Source of the DNA: Christensenella sp. UBA1224
Lineage (GTDB): Bacteria; Bacillota; Clostridia; Christensenellales; Aristaeellaceae
Direction: 5' to 3'
NCBI GenBank assembly: GCA_002309235.1
Contig: DBXA01000185.1
Coordinates: forward strand, 6,418-45,175
Length of the DNA: 38,758 nucleotides
The position numbers and the translations under genes were made by a program. Of the stretch, positions 8,342-16,643 are shown piece by piece (position 1 is the first letter of the stretch; the number at the start of each line of letters is the position of its first letter). The notes under the pieces were generated by a model. The model had not been told where the DNA came from, searched no databases, and saw only the letters and a list, made by a program, of their open reading frames with translations.

Positions 8342-9436
8342 ATGAGACCGTTTGAGCGCATGAAACGGGGAATGGGTATCGGGGGATGGATGTCGAACAT
8401 CAAACGCGTTGCTTTCCTGCCGAGAGAGACAGCGTTTGATTTTACTGCCGGCGACCTGGAGCACATTCAGACATTCATTGCAAAGCGCGATATTCAAAAT
8501 ATCCGCTCTATGGGCATGGATCACATTCGCATTCCCTTTGATCAGGTCGTGATTGAGGAAGCGGCTGTACCAGGCTCATACCGGGAAGAAGTCCTATGCT
8601 GTCTTGACCGCACCATTGATTGGTGTATGGCAGAAGGATTGGACGTGGTGATCAACCTGCACCGCGCACTGGGCAATTACGCGAATTATAAAAATGAACC
8701 GAATATACTCGGCGATGGCTTTCTCCAGGCGCGTTTCATCAGGCTGTGGGAGATGCTGGAGAACAGGTATCACGATCTGGATATCGTTTTTGAACTGCTC
8801 AATGAAGTATACCGCGATGATCCGGAAGCATGGAATGTGCTGGCGGAGCGATGTGTTAAAGCGATCCGAGCAAAGAACCCTCTTCGCCGCATTATGATCG
8901 GCCCGGTAAAGTGGAACCGCCTTGACAGGCTCGGCGATCTCCGTTTGTATGATGACGATCATATCGGATATACGTTTCATTTTTATGAACCGCATACGTT
9001 TACCCATCAGCGTACTACTACAAGTGTCCTGCAGTATGCCTATAACCGCGAGATCCCGTATCCGGGAGACAGCTCGTATTATAGGGATTTTGCTCTTTTC
9101 TGCGGTGAGGATCCTTCAGGCTATGATGCCTGGCCTGCTGTCGGGAGGGATTATATCGAAAATGCGCTGCACAAGGCGGCAGTATTCAAGAAAGCCCATC
9201 CGGACAGGTTCCTTTGGCTGGGAGAATTCGGCACGATCCGCCATGCGCCGCTCAAATGCAGGGAGGCCTGGATGCGCGATGTCATTCGCTTCGCTGTCCG
9301 ATACGATATACCTTACAGTGTATGGAATTACCTTTCGACGCCTTATGATTGCAACAAGTTTTCGCTGGTTACGGATGACGAAAGGCGCATCGTAAGCCGC
9401 GAAATGCTCAGGATCATACAGGGTATAGTGGATTGA
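8342..9436 (+). CDS. GH5-like glycoside hydrolase, tandem copy 2 (HRAL class)
   Basis: A 364-residue paralogue of copy 1 with the same barrel and both catalytic glutamates (ELLNEV and WLGEFG). It carries NLHRALG where copy 1 has NLHHAIG, ELLNEVY instead of EPLNEVT, and FHFYEPHTF instead of FHFYGPHAF. These changes are shared with copy 5 and define a second specificity class. The ATG at 8342 has GGGAG 8 nt upstream; an in-frame GTG at 8333 lies within that Shine-Dalgarno region and is rejected. No signal peptide is seen. The substrate probably differs from that of copy 1, for example in linkage or aglycone. Confidence 0.85.
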   Translation: MRPFERMKRGMGIGGWMSNIKRVAFLPRETAFDFTAGDLEHIQTFIAKRDIQNIRSMGMDHIRIPFDQVVIEEAAVPGSYREEVLCCLDRTIDWCMAEGLDVVINLHRALGNYANYKNEPNILGDGFLQARFIRLWEMLENRYHDLDIVFELLNEVYRDDPEAWNVLAERCVKAIRAKNPLRRIMIGPVKWNRLDRLGDLRLYDDDHIGYTFHFYEPHTFTHQRTTTSVLQYAYNREIPYPGDSSYYRDFALFCGEDPSGYDAWPAVGRDYIENALHKAAVFKKAHPDRFLWLGEFGTIRHAPLKCREAWMRDVIRFAVRYDIPYSVWNYLSTPYDCNKFSLVTDDERRIVSREMLRIIQGIVD

Positions 9437-9457
9437 CAGGGGAAGGGGGACAGGAAT

Positions 9458-10552
9458 GTGAAACCTTTTGAAAAACTGCATCGCGGTATGGGCGTAGGCG
9501 GATGGATGACAAACTATAAGCGCGTGCGCTTTCTTCCGGAAGAAAAAGCGTTCAACCTGTCGATCGGGGATAAAGAACATTTTGATCGTTACCTGACCCG
9601 CTGGGACATGCAGAATATCCGTTCCATGGGCATGGACCATATCCGTATCCCTTTTGACCAGGTAGTTGTGGAGGAATATAATAAGCCGTTTGCCTATCGG
9701 GAAGACATGCTGAAACTCCTGGACCGCGCCATTTGCTGGGCTGTCGATGAAGGTTTTGAGGTCATACTCAACCTGTGCAAAACCATCGGCTGCTATTGCG
9801 ATTTCGCGGAAAGGTCTGATCTCCTGGAAGATGATCTCCTCAAGGATCGCGTTGTAGCCATGTGGTCCATGCTGGAAGATCGCTACCATGATCAGGACAT
9901 CATTTTTGAGCTGCTTAACGAAGTGACTACGCAGGATGCAGCGGCCTGGAACATCCTTGCGGAACGCTGCGTAAAAACGATCCGGGAAAAGAATCCTGCC
10001 CGCCGTATCATCATAGGTTCCGCTTACTGGAACAGCCCGGACCGCCTTGCTGATCTGCAGTTGTACGATGACGACTGTATCGCCTACACGTTTCATTACT
10101 ACGGGCCGCATGCCTTCACACACCAGCGCACGACAATCGATGCAGTGCAATACGCCTATAACCGTGAGATCCCCTATCCGGGAGACAATTCGTATTACAA
10201 GGACTATGCCCGCTTCGCAGGAAGCGATCCCGCTGAATTTGATGCTTATCCCATTGTCGGCCGTTCGTATATTGAGCATGGACTGCGAGGCGCGGCACAG
10301 TTCCGTAAAGATCATCCGGGCAAGGTCCTGTGGTTCGGTGAATTCGGCACCATCCGCCATGCGAACATCGTCTGGCGTGAGAACTGGATGCGCGATGTGA
10401 TCCGCTTTGCCATCGAAAACGATATACCATACAGCGTGTGGAACTACCTTTCGACGCCTTATGACTGCAATCGCTTCTCACTGGTCACGGATGACGAAAG
10501 GCGCATCGTGAGTCCGGAGATGCTGCGCATCATACAGGGCAATACAGATTGA
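9458..10552 (+). CDS. GH5-like glycoside hydrolase, tandem copy 3 with altered active site (CKTI)
   Basis: A 364-residue paralogue about 88% identical to copy 1 by eye. The differences include active-site positions. The strand-3 motif NLHHAIG is NLCKTIG, so His107, conserved in clan GH-A, is Cys. EPLNEV is ELLNEV and FHFYG is FHYYG. The acid/base Glu155 and nucleophile Glu295 are kept, and the frame is intact. The start is GTG, with AGGGGG 8 nt upstream. The enzyme could have a new specificity, transglycosylation activity, a binding role, or be in early decay. The high identity elsewhere indicates a recent duplication of copy 1. Confidence 0.83.
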   Translation: MKPFEKLHRGMGVGGWMTNYKRVRFLPEEKAFNLSIGDKEHFDRYLTRWDMQNIRSMGMDHIRIPFDQVVVEEYNKPFAYREDMLKLLDRAICWAVDEGFEVILNLCKTIGCYCDFAERSDLLEDDLLKDRVVAMWSMLEDRYHDQDIIFELLNEVTTQDAAAWNILAERCVKTIREKNPARRIIIGSAYWNSPDRLADLQLYDDDCIAYTFHYYGPHAFTHQRTTIDAVQYAYNREIPYPGDNSYYKDYARFAGSDPAEFDAYPIVGRSYIEHGLRGAAQFRKDHPGKVLWFGEFGTIRHANIVWRENWMRDVIRFAIENDIPYSVWNYLSTPYDCNRFSLVTDDERRIVSPEMLRIIQGNTD

Positions 10553-10593
10553 TATTGAGCTGCGTGAACGAAAAATGAAACGGAGGGGATGGC

Positions 10594-11691
10594 ATGAGCC
10601 CGTTTGAGAAAATACACAGAGGCATGGGTATTGCCGGGTGGATGACAAATTACAAGCGCATGCGTTTTGTGAAAGAGGAAGGGACGTTTGATCTTACTGT
10701 CGGTGACAGGGAACATATCGAACGCTACCTGACCCGCTGGGATATCCAGAACATCCGCTCCATGGGCATGGATCACATCCGTGTGCCGTTTGACCATGTT
10801 GTGCTTGAGGAATACGATAAGCCGTTCCGTTACCGTGAGGACATGTTTGCGCTGCTTGACCGCATGATCGGCTGGTGTCTGGACGAAGGATTAGAGGTAG
10901 TCCTCAATATGCATCATGCGATCGGCTGTTACTGTGATTTCAATGTGGGCGTGAAGCTGCTTGACAATGACCTGATGATGGAGCGGTTCCTCGCGATCTG
11001 GGATAAGATCGAAGACAGGTATCATGATCTGGATATCATATTCGAGCCTCTCAATGAGATCACGTCGCAGGAGGCTGAGCCCTGGAACGATCTTATGGCA
11101 AGGTATGTACAGATGATCCGGGCAAAGAACCCGACGCGCCGCATCATCATAGGTTCCCCGGGCATAAACCGCGTTTACCGGCTGAAGGATCTAAAGCTTT
11201 ATGAGGATGATGCCATAGGCTATACCTATCATTTCTATTTCCCGTATGCGTTCACGCACCAAAGGACAACGATCAACTCTGTAGAGTATGCCTACAACAG
11301 GGAAGTATCCTATCCCGGTCCTGTCGAAGTCTATAAGGATTACGCGGAGTATTCCAAAGGCGGTGATGGATCATCTTTTGAAGGGTTTGATACCGTCGGC
11401 AGGGAATACGTGGAACGCATTCTGCAGAGTGCAGCGGATTTCCGCGCAGCGCATCCGGAAAAGTTTCTCTGGATGGGTGAATTCGGTACTATCCGTCATG
11501 CGCCGCTCAGATGCCGGGAAAACTGGATGCGGGATGTGATCCGTTTTGCTATTGAGCACGGTATCGCATACAGCGTATGGAATTATCTTTCTACACCCTA
11601 TGACTGCAATAAGTTCTCTCTGGTGGATGACGATGATCGCCGTATCGTGAGCAGGGAGATGCTGAGGATCATACAGGGTCATGTGGACTGA
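10594..11691 (+). CDS. GH5-like glycoside hydrolase, tandem copy 4
   Basis: A 365-residue paralogue with catalytic residues in NMHHAIG, EPLNEI and WMGEFG, so it belongs with the HHAI/EPLNE class. Its strand-6 motif is divergent, YHFYFPYAF in place of FHFYGPHAF, and the following segment reads YPGPVEVYKDY rather than the YPGDNSYYKDY of its neighbours. It may therefore bind a different leaving group. The ATG start follows GGAGGGG. There is no signal peptide. It probably acts in the cytoplasm on the imported substrate. Confidence 0.84.
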   Translation: MSPFEKIHRGMGIAGWMTNYKRMRFVKEEGTFDLTVGDREHIERYLTRWDIQNIRSMGMDHIRVPFDHVVLEEYDKPFRYREDMFALLDRMIGWCLDEGLEVVLNMHHAIGCYCDFNVGVKLLDNDLMMERFLAIWDKIEDRYHDLDIIFEPLNEITSQEAEPWNDLMARYVQMIRAKNPTRRIIIGSPGINRVYRLKDLKLYEDDAIGYTYHFYFPYAFTHQRTTINSVEYAYNREVSYPGPVEVYKDYAEYSKGGDGSSFEGFDTVGREYVERILQSAADFRAAHPEKFLWMGEFGTIRHAPLRCRENWMRDVIRFAIEHGIAYSVWNYLSTPYDCNKFSLVDDDDRRIVSREMLRIIQGHVD

Positions 11692-11715
11692 GACGGAAAA
11701 GAGGGGGACAGGATC

Positions 11716-12810
11716 GTGAAGCCGTTTGAAAATATGCATCGGGGTATGGGGATAGGCGGCTGGCTGACAAACTTCAAACGCGTCGGGTTCATCCAGAAAG
11801 AAAAGGCGCTTGATCTGACGGTCGGAGACAAAGAACATTTTGAAAAGTATATCACACGCTGGGACATTCAGAACATCCGCTCTATGGGCATGGATCATAT
11901 CCGCATCCCATTTGACCAGGTCGTGATCGAGGAAGTTGGAAAACCAGGTGCTTATCGTGAGGAAACGCTCCGGCATCTTGACAGGGGTATCGAATGGAGC
12001 CTGGCTGAAGGTCTGGACGTGGTGATCAACCTGCACCGGGCGCTTGGCTGTTACAGTGAATTCGGTGATGGAGCGATGCTCCTGAATGACAGATCGATAC
12101 AGGATCGCCTTATCCGTATGTGGGAGATGCTGGAGGATCGCTATCATGGCCTGGATATTGCTTTTGAGCTTCTCAATGAGGTGTATTCAGATGAACCTGA
12201 GGCATGGAACAAACTCGCTGAACGGATCATAAAGGCACTGCGTGTGAAAAATCCAAAGCGCCGTGTCATCATAGGTCCTGTCTGCTGGAACAGTCCGGAC
12301 CGCCTTGCTCAGCTGCGCCTGTTCGATGATGTTTATGTGGGATATACTTTCCATTTCTATGAACCGCATACTTTCACGCATCAACGGACGACCATCAATC
12401 AGCAGCAGTATGCCTACAACCGTGAGATCCCGTATCCGGGAGACAGTTCATACTATAAGGATTTCGCTGTTTTTTGCGGAGGTGATCCGGAGGTATACAA
12501 AAAGTGGCCTGTTGTCGGACGGGAATTTGTGGAATACTCGATGCGCGGCGCGGCTGCGTTCAAGGCAGCTCATCCGGATAAATTCCTTTGGCTTGGTGAA
12601 TTCGGCAGCATACGACATGCGCGGCTTGCCTGGCGGGAGGCATGGATGCGGGATGTGATACGCTTTGCGATAGAGCATGATATCGCCTACAGTGCTTGGA
12701 ATTACCTTTCAACACCGTATGACTGCAATAAGTTTTCCTTGGTCACGGATGATGAAAGGCGTATTGTGAGCCGGGAAATGCTGCGGATCATACAGGGCAT
12801 AGCGGACTGA
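11716..12810 (+). CDS. GH5-like glycoside hydrolase, tandem copy 5 (HRAL class)
   Basis: A 364-residue paralogue most like copy 2: NLHRALG, ELLNEVY, FHFYEPHTF and WLGEFG are all shared. The strand-8 tryptophan is in YSAWNY where the others have YSVWNY, and GEFGSIRH replaces GEFGTIRH. The start is GTG, with AGGGGG 8 nt upstream. No secretion signal is present. Copies 2 and 5 alternate with HHAI-type copies rather than lying side by side, which suggests that a two-gene unit was duplicated. Confidence 0.84.
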   Translation: MKPFENMHRGMGIGGWLTNFKRVGFIQKEKALDLTVGDKEHFEKYITRWDIQNIRSMGMDHIRIPFDQVVIEEVGKPGAYREETLRHLDRGIEWSLAEGLDVVINLHRALGCYSEFGDGAMLLNDRSIQDRLIRMWEMLEDRYHGLDIAFELLNEVYSDEPEAWNKLAERIIKALRVKNPKRRVIIGPVCWNSPDRLAQLRLFDDVYVGYTFHFYEPHTFTHQRTTINQQQYAYNREIPYPGDSSYYKDFAVFCGGDPEVYKKWPVVGREFVEYSMRGAAAFKAAHPDKFLWLGEFGSIRHARLAWREAWMRDVIRFAIEHDIAYSAWNYLSTPYDCNKFSLVTDDERRIVSREMLRIIQGIAD

Positions 12811-12831
12811 CAGGTGAATGGAGGCGTGAAT

Positions 12832-13926
12832 GTGAAACCTTTTGAAAAGCTGCACCGGGGCATGGGTGTGGGTGGTTGGATGACGAACTACAAGCGCGTG
12901 CGGTTTCTGCCGCAGGATATGGCATACAACATCACTGTAGGTGACCGCGAGCATTTCGAGCGCTTTCTGACCGAGTGGGACATCCGGAATATACGCTCCA
13001 TGGGCATGGATCATATCCGCATTCCATTCGACCAGGTCGTGATCGAGGAATATGAGAAGCCGTTTCAATACCGTGAGGATATGCTCCTGCTGCTTGACAG
13101 AATGATCGGTTGGGCTCTGGATGCAGGATTTGAGGTCATTCTGAACATGCATCACGCAATAGGCTGTTATTGCGATTTCGCGGAAGCAGCTACTCTTACG
13201 GAGGATGAGCAGCTGAAACAGCGTTTCCTTCGGGCATGGGAGATGCTGGAAGATCGCTACCACGATCTGGATATCATCTTTGAGCCGCTCAATGAAGTGA
13301 CGACACCGGATGCAGAGGCCTGGAACATGCTGGCGGAGCGCTGCGTAAAAGCGATACGGGCGAAGAACCCGACACGCCGTATCATCATAGGCTCCACACA
13401 GATGAACCGTGTGGACCGCCTGCCGGAATTGAAACTGTATGACGATGAATATATCGCATATACCTTCCATTTTTATGGCCCGATGGTATTCACTCATCAG
13501 AGGAAAACGACCGGTGCTATGCTGTACGCTTACAACCGGGAAGTACCGTATCCCGGAGATAATTCGTACTATAAAGATTATGCTGTTTTTTCCGGGGCGG
13601 ATCCAGCAGAATTTGATCCTTATCCGATCGTCGGACGGGAATATGTGGAGCATTTGCTGCGATACGCGGTGGAATTCAAACAGGCGCATCCGGAGAAGGT
13701 CCTGTGGTTTGGAGAATTCGGTACGATTCGTCATGCCAATATCATCTGGCGCGAAAATTGGATGAGGGATGTGATTCGCTTCTCCATACAGCATGATATT
13801 CCTTACAGTGTGTGGAATTACCTTTCTACGCCTTACGACTGTAATAAGTTTTCGCTTGTTACGGATGATGAACGCCGCATCGTCAGCCCTGAGATGCTCA
13901 GGATCATACAGGGTGATGTGGATTGA
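12832..13926 (+). CDS. GH5-like glycoside hydrolase, tandem copy 6 (HHAI class)
   Basis: A 364-residue paralogue with NMHHAIG, EPLNEV and WFGEFG; both catalytic Glu and the clan His are intact. Strand 6 reads FHFYGPMVF, a variant of the class 1 motif. The GTG at 12832 is preferred: it has TGGAGG 7 nt upstream and aligns with the other copies. An in-frame ATG at 12814 lies inside that Shine-Dalgarno and would add six residues. It is the last of the array; the PdxA-like gene begins 20 bp later, so array and downstream oxidative genes are probably cotranscribed. Confidence 0.84.
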   Translation: MKPFEKLHRGMGVGGWMTNYKRVRFLPQDMAYNITVGDREHFERFLTEWDIRNIRSMGMDHIRIPFDQVVIEEYEKPFQYREDMLLLLDRMIGWALDAGFEVILNMHHAIGCYCDFAEAATLTEDEQLKQRFLRAWEMLEDRYHDLDIIFEPLNEVTTPDAEAWNMLAERCVKAIRAKNPTRRIIIGSTQMNRVDRLPELKLYDDEYIAYTFHFYGPMVFTHQRKTTGAMLYAYNREVPYPGDNSYYKDYAVFSGADPAEFDPYPIVGREYVEHLLRYAVEFKQAHPEKVLWFGEFGTIRHANIIWRENWMRDVIRFSIQHDIPYSVWNYLSTPYDCNKFSLVTDDERRIVSPEMLRIIQGDVD

Positions 13927-13946
13927 GATATAAGGAGATGGATAAC

Positions 13947-14954
13947 ATGGACAAACGCAGCTTTCCCATTGTAGGAATGATACTTGGCGACCATGCAGGG
14001 ATCGGGCCGGAGATCGCGGCTATGACACTTTCACAGCGCAGCGATATGAACTTCGCGCCTGTCCTGGCGGGCAGTCTGAAGCTTTTCCGGCGTGCTATGG
14101 CCCTGGTACCCGGCAGCGCGGAGAAGCTTGATATCGTGGATATCACACGAGATCCGTCTGTTGAAAAACAGCCAGGCAAGGTGTATTTCTATGATATACC
14201 GACTCGCGGAGATATTCCCTTCAGCCAGATCAATGCGGCCAGCGGACACCTGATATTTGACAGTATGCAGGCGATCATCCAAATGGAAAAAAAGGGACTG
14301 ATCGATGGCTTCGTCATGGGACCTATCACGAAACAAGCGCTTCATGCAGCGGGGCTCAACTATTCTTCAGAGTTTGAGATTTACAAGGAAGCGTACAATA
14401 CGCCGGTATGCCGTGCAGTTATCAAGGCAGGTGATATCTTCCGCTGCACTGTTGTAGGACATGTACGGTTTACTGAGATCGTTTCACACCTGACGCCGGA
14501 TGGCATTGTCGATACCGCGCATGCACTGCTCGGTGTTATAAGACGTTTCCATAAAGAGGGGAATATCCGTATAGCTGTAGCGGCGCTGAATCCGCATGCA
14601 GGGGAGGATGGACTGTTTGGAGATGAAGAGTCCACCATCATCCAGCCTGCGATCGATCGCTTGTTGGCGGAGGGAGTGGATGTCATTGGACCGAGCCCTG
14701 CGGATACCGTATATCGCCGGGCACAGACGGGAAAGGTGAATGGTATCGTTTACCTGTATCATGACCAGGGCAATATTGCCATGAAAGCCGCTTCGTTCGG
14801 CGATGGCGTCCTCATTTATACGGGTGTTCCGGCGCGTATCGTATCTGTGGGACATGGCGGGGCATTCGGTTCCGCAGGCAAGGGTACAGCCAGTCCGGCC
14901 AATCTCACGGCCAGCCTTGATACGCTGTTGGAAATGATCAGGGAGGAGATCTGA
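13947..14954 (+). CDS. PdxA-family dehydrogenase with altered phosphate site (copy 1)
   Basis: A 335-residue homologue of 4-hydroxythreonine-4-phosphate dehydrogenase, a metal-dependent NAD(P) enzyme that oxidises and decarboxylates its substrate. The three metal histidines align: His172 (VVGH), His217 (NPHAGE) and His272 (YHDQG), as does Lys280. E. coli PdxA residues that bind the substrate phosphate end do not: the GHTE motif (His136/Thr137) is S-E142-F143-E, Asn283 is Leu289 and Arg292 is Ile298. The substrate is therefore probably not a phosphate ester, and a role in vitamin B6 synthesis is unlikely. The ATG at 13947 has AAGGAG 9 nt upstream and aligns with copy 2. It lies directly after the GH5 array. 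Confidence 0.88.
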   Translation: MDKRSFPIVGMILGDHAGIGPEIAAMTLSQRSDMNFAPVLAGSLKLFRRAMALVPGSAEKLDIVDITRDPSVEKQPGKVYFYDIPTRGDIPFSQINAASGHLIFDSMQAIIQMEKKGLIDGFVMGPITKQALHAAGLNYSSEFEIYKEAYNTPVCRAVIKAGDIFRCTVVGHVRFTEIVSHLTPDGIVDTAHALLGVIRRFHKEGNIRIAVAALNPHAGEDGLFGDEESTIIQPAIDRLLAEGVDVIGPSPADTVYRRAQTGKVNGIVYLYHDQGNIAMKAASFGDGVLIYTGVPARIVSVGHGGAFGSAGKGTASPANLTASLDTLLEMIREEI

Positions 14955-14956
14955 GT

Positions 14957-15847
14957 ATGTATAAGCTTTCCGTAAAGCATGATCCTTATCTGAACATCCA
15001 TGTGGATTCCTATATCCTTAGGACCGATACGCACTGTGTATTCATTGACAGCGGCTTATATGGTCAGCACGAGCTTGTAGCTGAGGCTATGCAGGGCCGC
15101 GAAACGACGCTTCTGTGCACGCATGGTCACTGGGATCATATCGGCATGCACAAGACCATACAGGATATGGGGGGCCGTGTCCGGGCGAATATAGGTGACA
15201 AACCTTATTTTGAGGATCATGAATGGCACTGGAAAGAACTGTTCGGACAGTTTATGAATGACTGTACCATACCGCCTGCCAGGCGGGAGACCTATGTCGC
15301 GCGCGTCGGAAGCCCAATGGTGCCGGAATACGGGCTTGAAGATGGAGATATCCTTGACATAGGTGAAATGCGATTTCAGGTCATTGCCATACCCGGTCAC
15401 TCAAGGGGAAGCCTTGCTTTTCTCGAAATACATTCCGGAGCCCTGTTCACCGGGGATGGCTTGATCGGCAACGGTTTCTTTACCGGAACACCGCAGTATA
15501 TGAATGTGCCGGACTACTTGGCTTCAATGGAGAAACTTGCTCGTGTTTCATGCGAGACGGTTTATTCTGATCACGATCCCGTTATGCCCGGAAGCGGTCT
15601 TGCGGAGAAGGCACTTGCCGGGCGCGACTGCTGCCTGCGCATTGACAGAGTTGTGCGTGATCATGTGAAGCATCATGAAAAGGATGAAGACCTGTCACTC
15701 AATGAGATGATAGAAGCGGTCCATGCGGAAGAAGGCAGGGGTGTAGGAGCGGGCATGTGCGTGACGGTACTCGCTCACCTTGAAAATATCGAGGATCCGC
15801 CAAAATGTGTGGTCAAATGCCTGAACAGGTATATTCACGGGATTTGA
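14957..15847 (+). CDS. Metallo-beta-lactamase-fold hydrolase
   Basis: A 296-residue MBL-fold hydrolase. The dinuclear zinc motif is complete: THGHWDHIG (H-x-H-x-D-H), GHSRGS for the third His, TGDGLIG for the bridging Asp and a later SDHDP His. Family members include lactonases, thioesterases and glyoxalase II. Next to sugar dehydrogenases, hydrolysis of a sugar lactone is the most sensible guess, but this is inference from context. It starts 2 nt after the PdxA-like stop with GGGAGGAG upstream and is followed 14 nt later by the SDR gene, so it is in the same operon. Confidence 0.88.
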   Translation: MYKLSVKHDPYLNIHVDSYILRTDTHCVFIDSGLYGQHELVAEAMQGRETTLLCTHGHWDHIGMHKTIQDMGGRVRANIGDKPYFEDHEWHWKELFGQFMNDCTIPPARRETYVARVGSPMVPEYGLEDGDILDIGEMRFQVIAIPGHSRGSLAFLEIHSGALFTGDGLIGNGFFTGTPQYMNVPDYLASMEKLARVSCETVYSDHDPVMPGSGLAEKALAGRDCCLRIDRVVRDHVKHHEKDEDLSLNEMIEAVHAEEGRGVGAGMCVTVLAHLENIEDPPKCVVKCLNRYIHGI

Positions 15848-15861
15848 CGGAGGCGTTTGAT

Positions 15862-16626
15862 ATGTTTGATTTTACGGATAAAGTTGTTGTCGTGACAGGT
15901 GCTTCCGGTATCGGGATCGGACGTGAGATCGCCGGGCGCTTTTATCAGGCCGGTGCACACATTGCGATCTGCTCTCGTTCACAGGAGCGTATAGATGCGG
16001 CTGCGAGGGAAATAGCTGGGGAAAAAGCAGCAGATATCCTTGCAATGCAGGCAGATATGTCGTCCGTTGAGGAAATACGTGCCTTCATAGACACTGCGGC
16101 AGAAAGGTTTGGCAGGATCGATATCCTTATCAATAATGCGGGTGTGCAGTTTCCAAAACCATCGCTTGAAGTGACGGAGGAGGACTGGCAGCGTACGGAG
16201 GATACGAATCTGCGCGGGTATTTCTTCGCGGCACAGCGAGCGGCTATGTATATGATGCGATCCGGCGGAGGCGCTATTGTCAACATAGGCTCGGTCAATG
16301 CAGTAACAGTTGTACCCGGACAGGCTGTTTACGCGGCAACAAAGGCCGGTATTTCACAGATGACAAAGAGCCTTGCGCGGGAATGGGGCCGCAGCGGCAT
16401 ACGTGTGAACTGCGTAGGACCGGGTTCGATCCCCACACTGATAAATGCAGAGATATACAAGGATCCTGCGGTCGACCGCGCTATGTGCGAAAAGATACCC
16501 ATGGGCAGGAGGGGAACGACGCGCGAGATCGCGGATGCGACTCTTTACCTGGCAAGTGATTACGCGAGCTACATTACAGGACAGACATTGTTTGTGGATG
16601 GCGGGCTTACGCTGGTCCATGGATAA
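15862..16626 (+). CDS. SDR-family oxidoreductase (copy 1)
   Basis: A 254-residue classical short-chain dehydrogenase that interconverts an alcohol and a ketone using NAD(P). The catalytic Ser144, Tyr157 and Lys161 (YAATK) and the NNAG motif (91-94) are present. The glycine loop reads TGASGIGIG, one residue different in spacing from the usual TG-x3-GIG seen in copy 2 (TGASSGIG). The start ATG has GGAGG 8 nt upstream; a longer reading from 15805 would overlap the MBL gene and has no ribosome-binding site. It is closest in flavour to gluconate/sugar-acid dehydrogenases of the SDR family. The substrate is unknown. Confidence 0.88.
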   Translation: MFDFTDKVVVVTGASGIGIGREIAGRFYQAGAHIAICSRSQERIDAAAREIAGEKAADILAMQADMSSVEEIRAFIDTAAERFGRIDILINNAGVQFPKPSLEVTEEDWQRTEDTNLRGYFFAAQRAAMYMMRSGGGAIVNIGSVNAVTVVPGQAVYAATKAGISQMTKSLAREWGRSGIRVNCVGPGSIPTLINAEIYKDPAVDRAMCEKIPMGRRGTTREIADATLYLASDYASYITGQTLFVDGGLTLVHG

Positions 16627-16643
16627 ATAGAAGGAGGGTTTTT

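Larger units (their letters stand above)
7212..13926 (+). repeat. Tandem array of six paralogous GH5-like genes
   Basis: Six head-to-tail genes of 364-365 codons, separated by about 20-40 bp, encode proteins alignable end to end without large gaps. The last 40 residues are the most conserved: all carry YLSTPYDCN followed by F-S-L-V-x-D-D-x-R-R-I-V-S and a final EMLRIIQG. By eye, copies 1 and 3 differ at only about 43 of 364 positions. The array most likely grew by repeated tandem duplication, perhaps with gene conversion of the 3' ends. Confidence 0.9.

Noticed and set aside
9116..10360. Long minus-strand open frame opposite GH5 copies 2 and 3
   Set aside because: Similar antisense frames occur opposite several GH5 copies (for example 11371-12147 and 12709-13794) because the sense strand is conserved; the products are His- and Ile-rich, without motifs or a Shine-Dalgarno.
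9458..10552. GH5 copy 3 as a pseudogene
   Set aside because: The frame is full length with a good ribosome-binding site, both catalytic glutamates are intact and identity to copy 1 is high; only selected active-site positions are changed.
7212..13926. Transposon or phage origin of the tandem repeats
   Set aside because: I see no transposase, integrase, terminal inverted repeats or target duplications; the repeat unit is exactly one gene, so simple tandem duplication is sufficient.
13947..14954. Vitamin B6 biosynthesis role for the PdxA-like genes
   Set aside because: The substrate phosphate residues are replaced, there are two copies within sugar operons, and no pdxJ, serC or pdxB neighbours are present.
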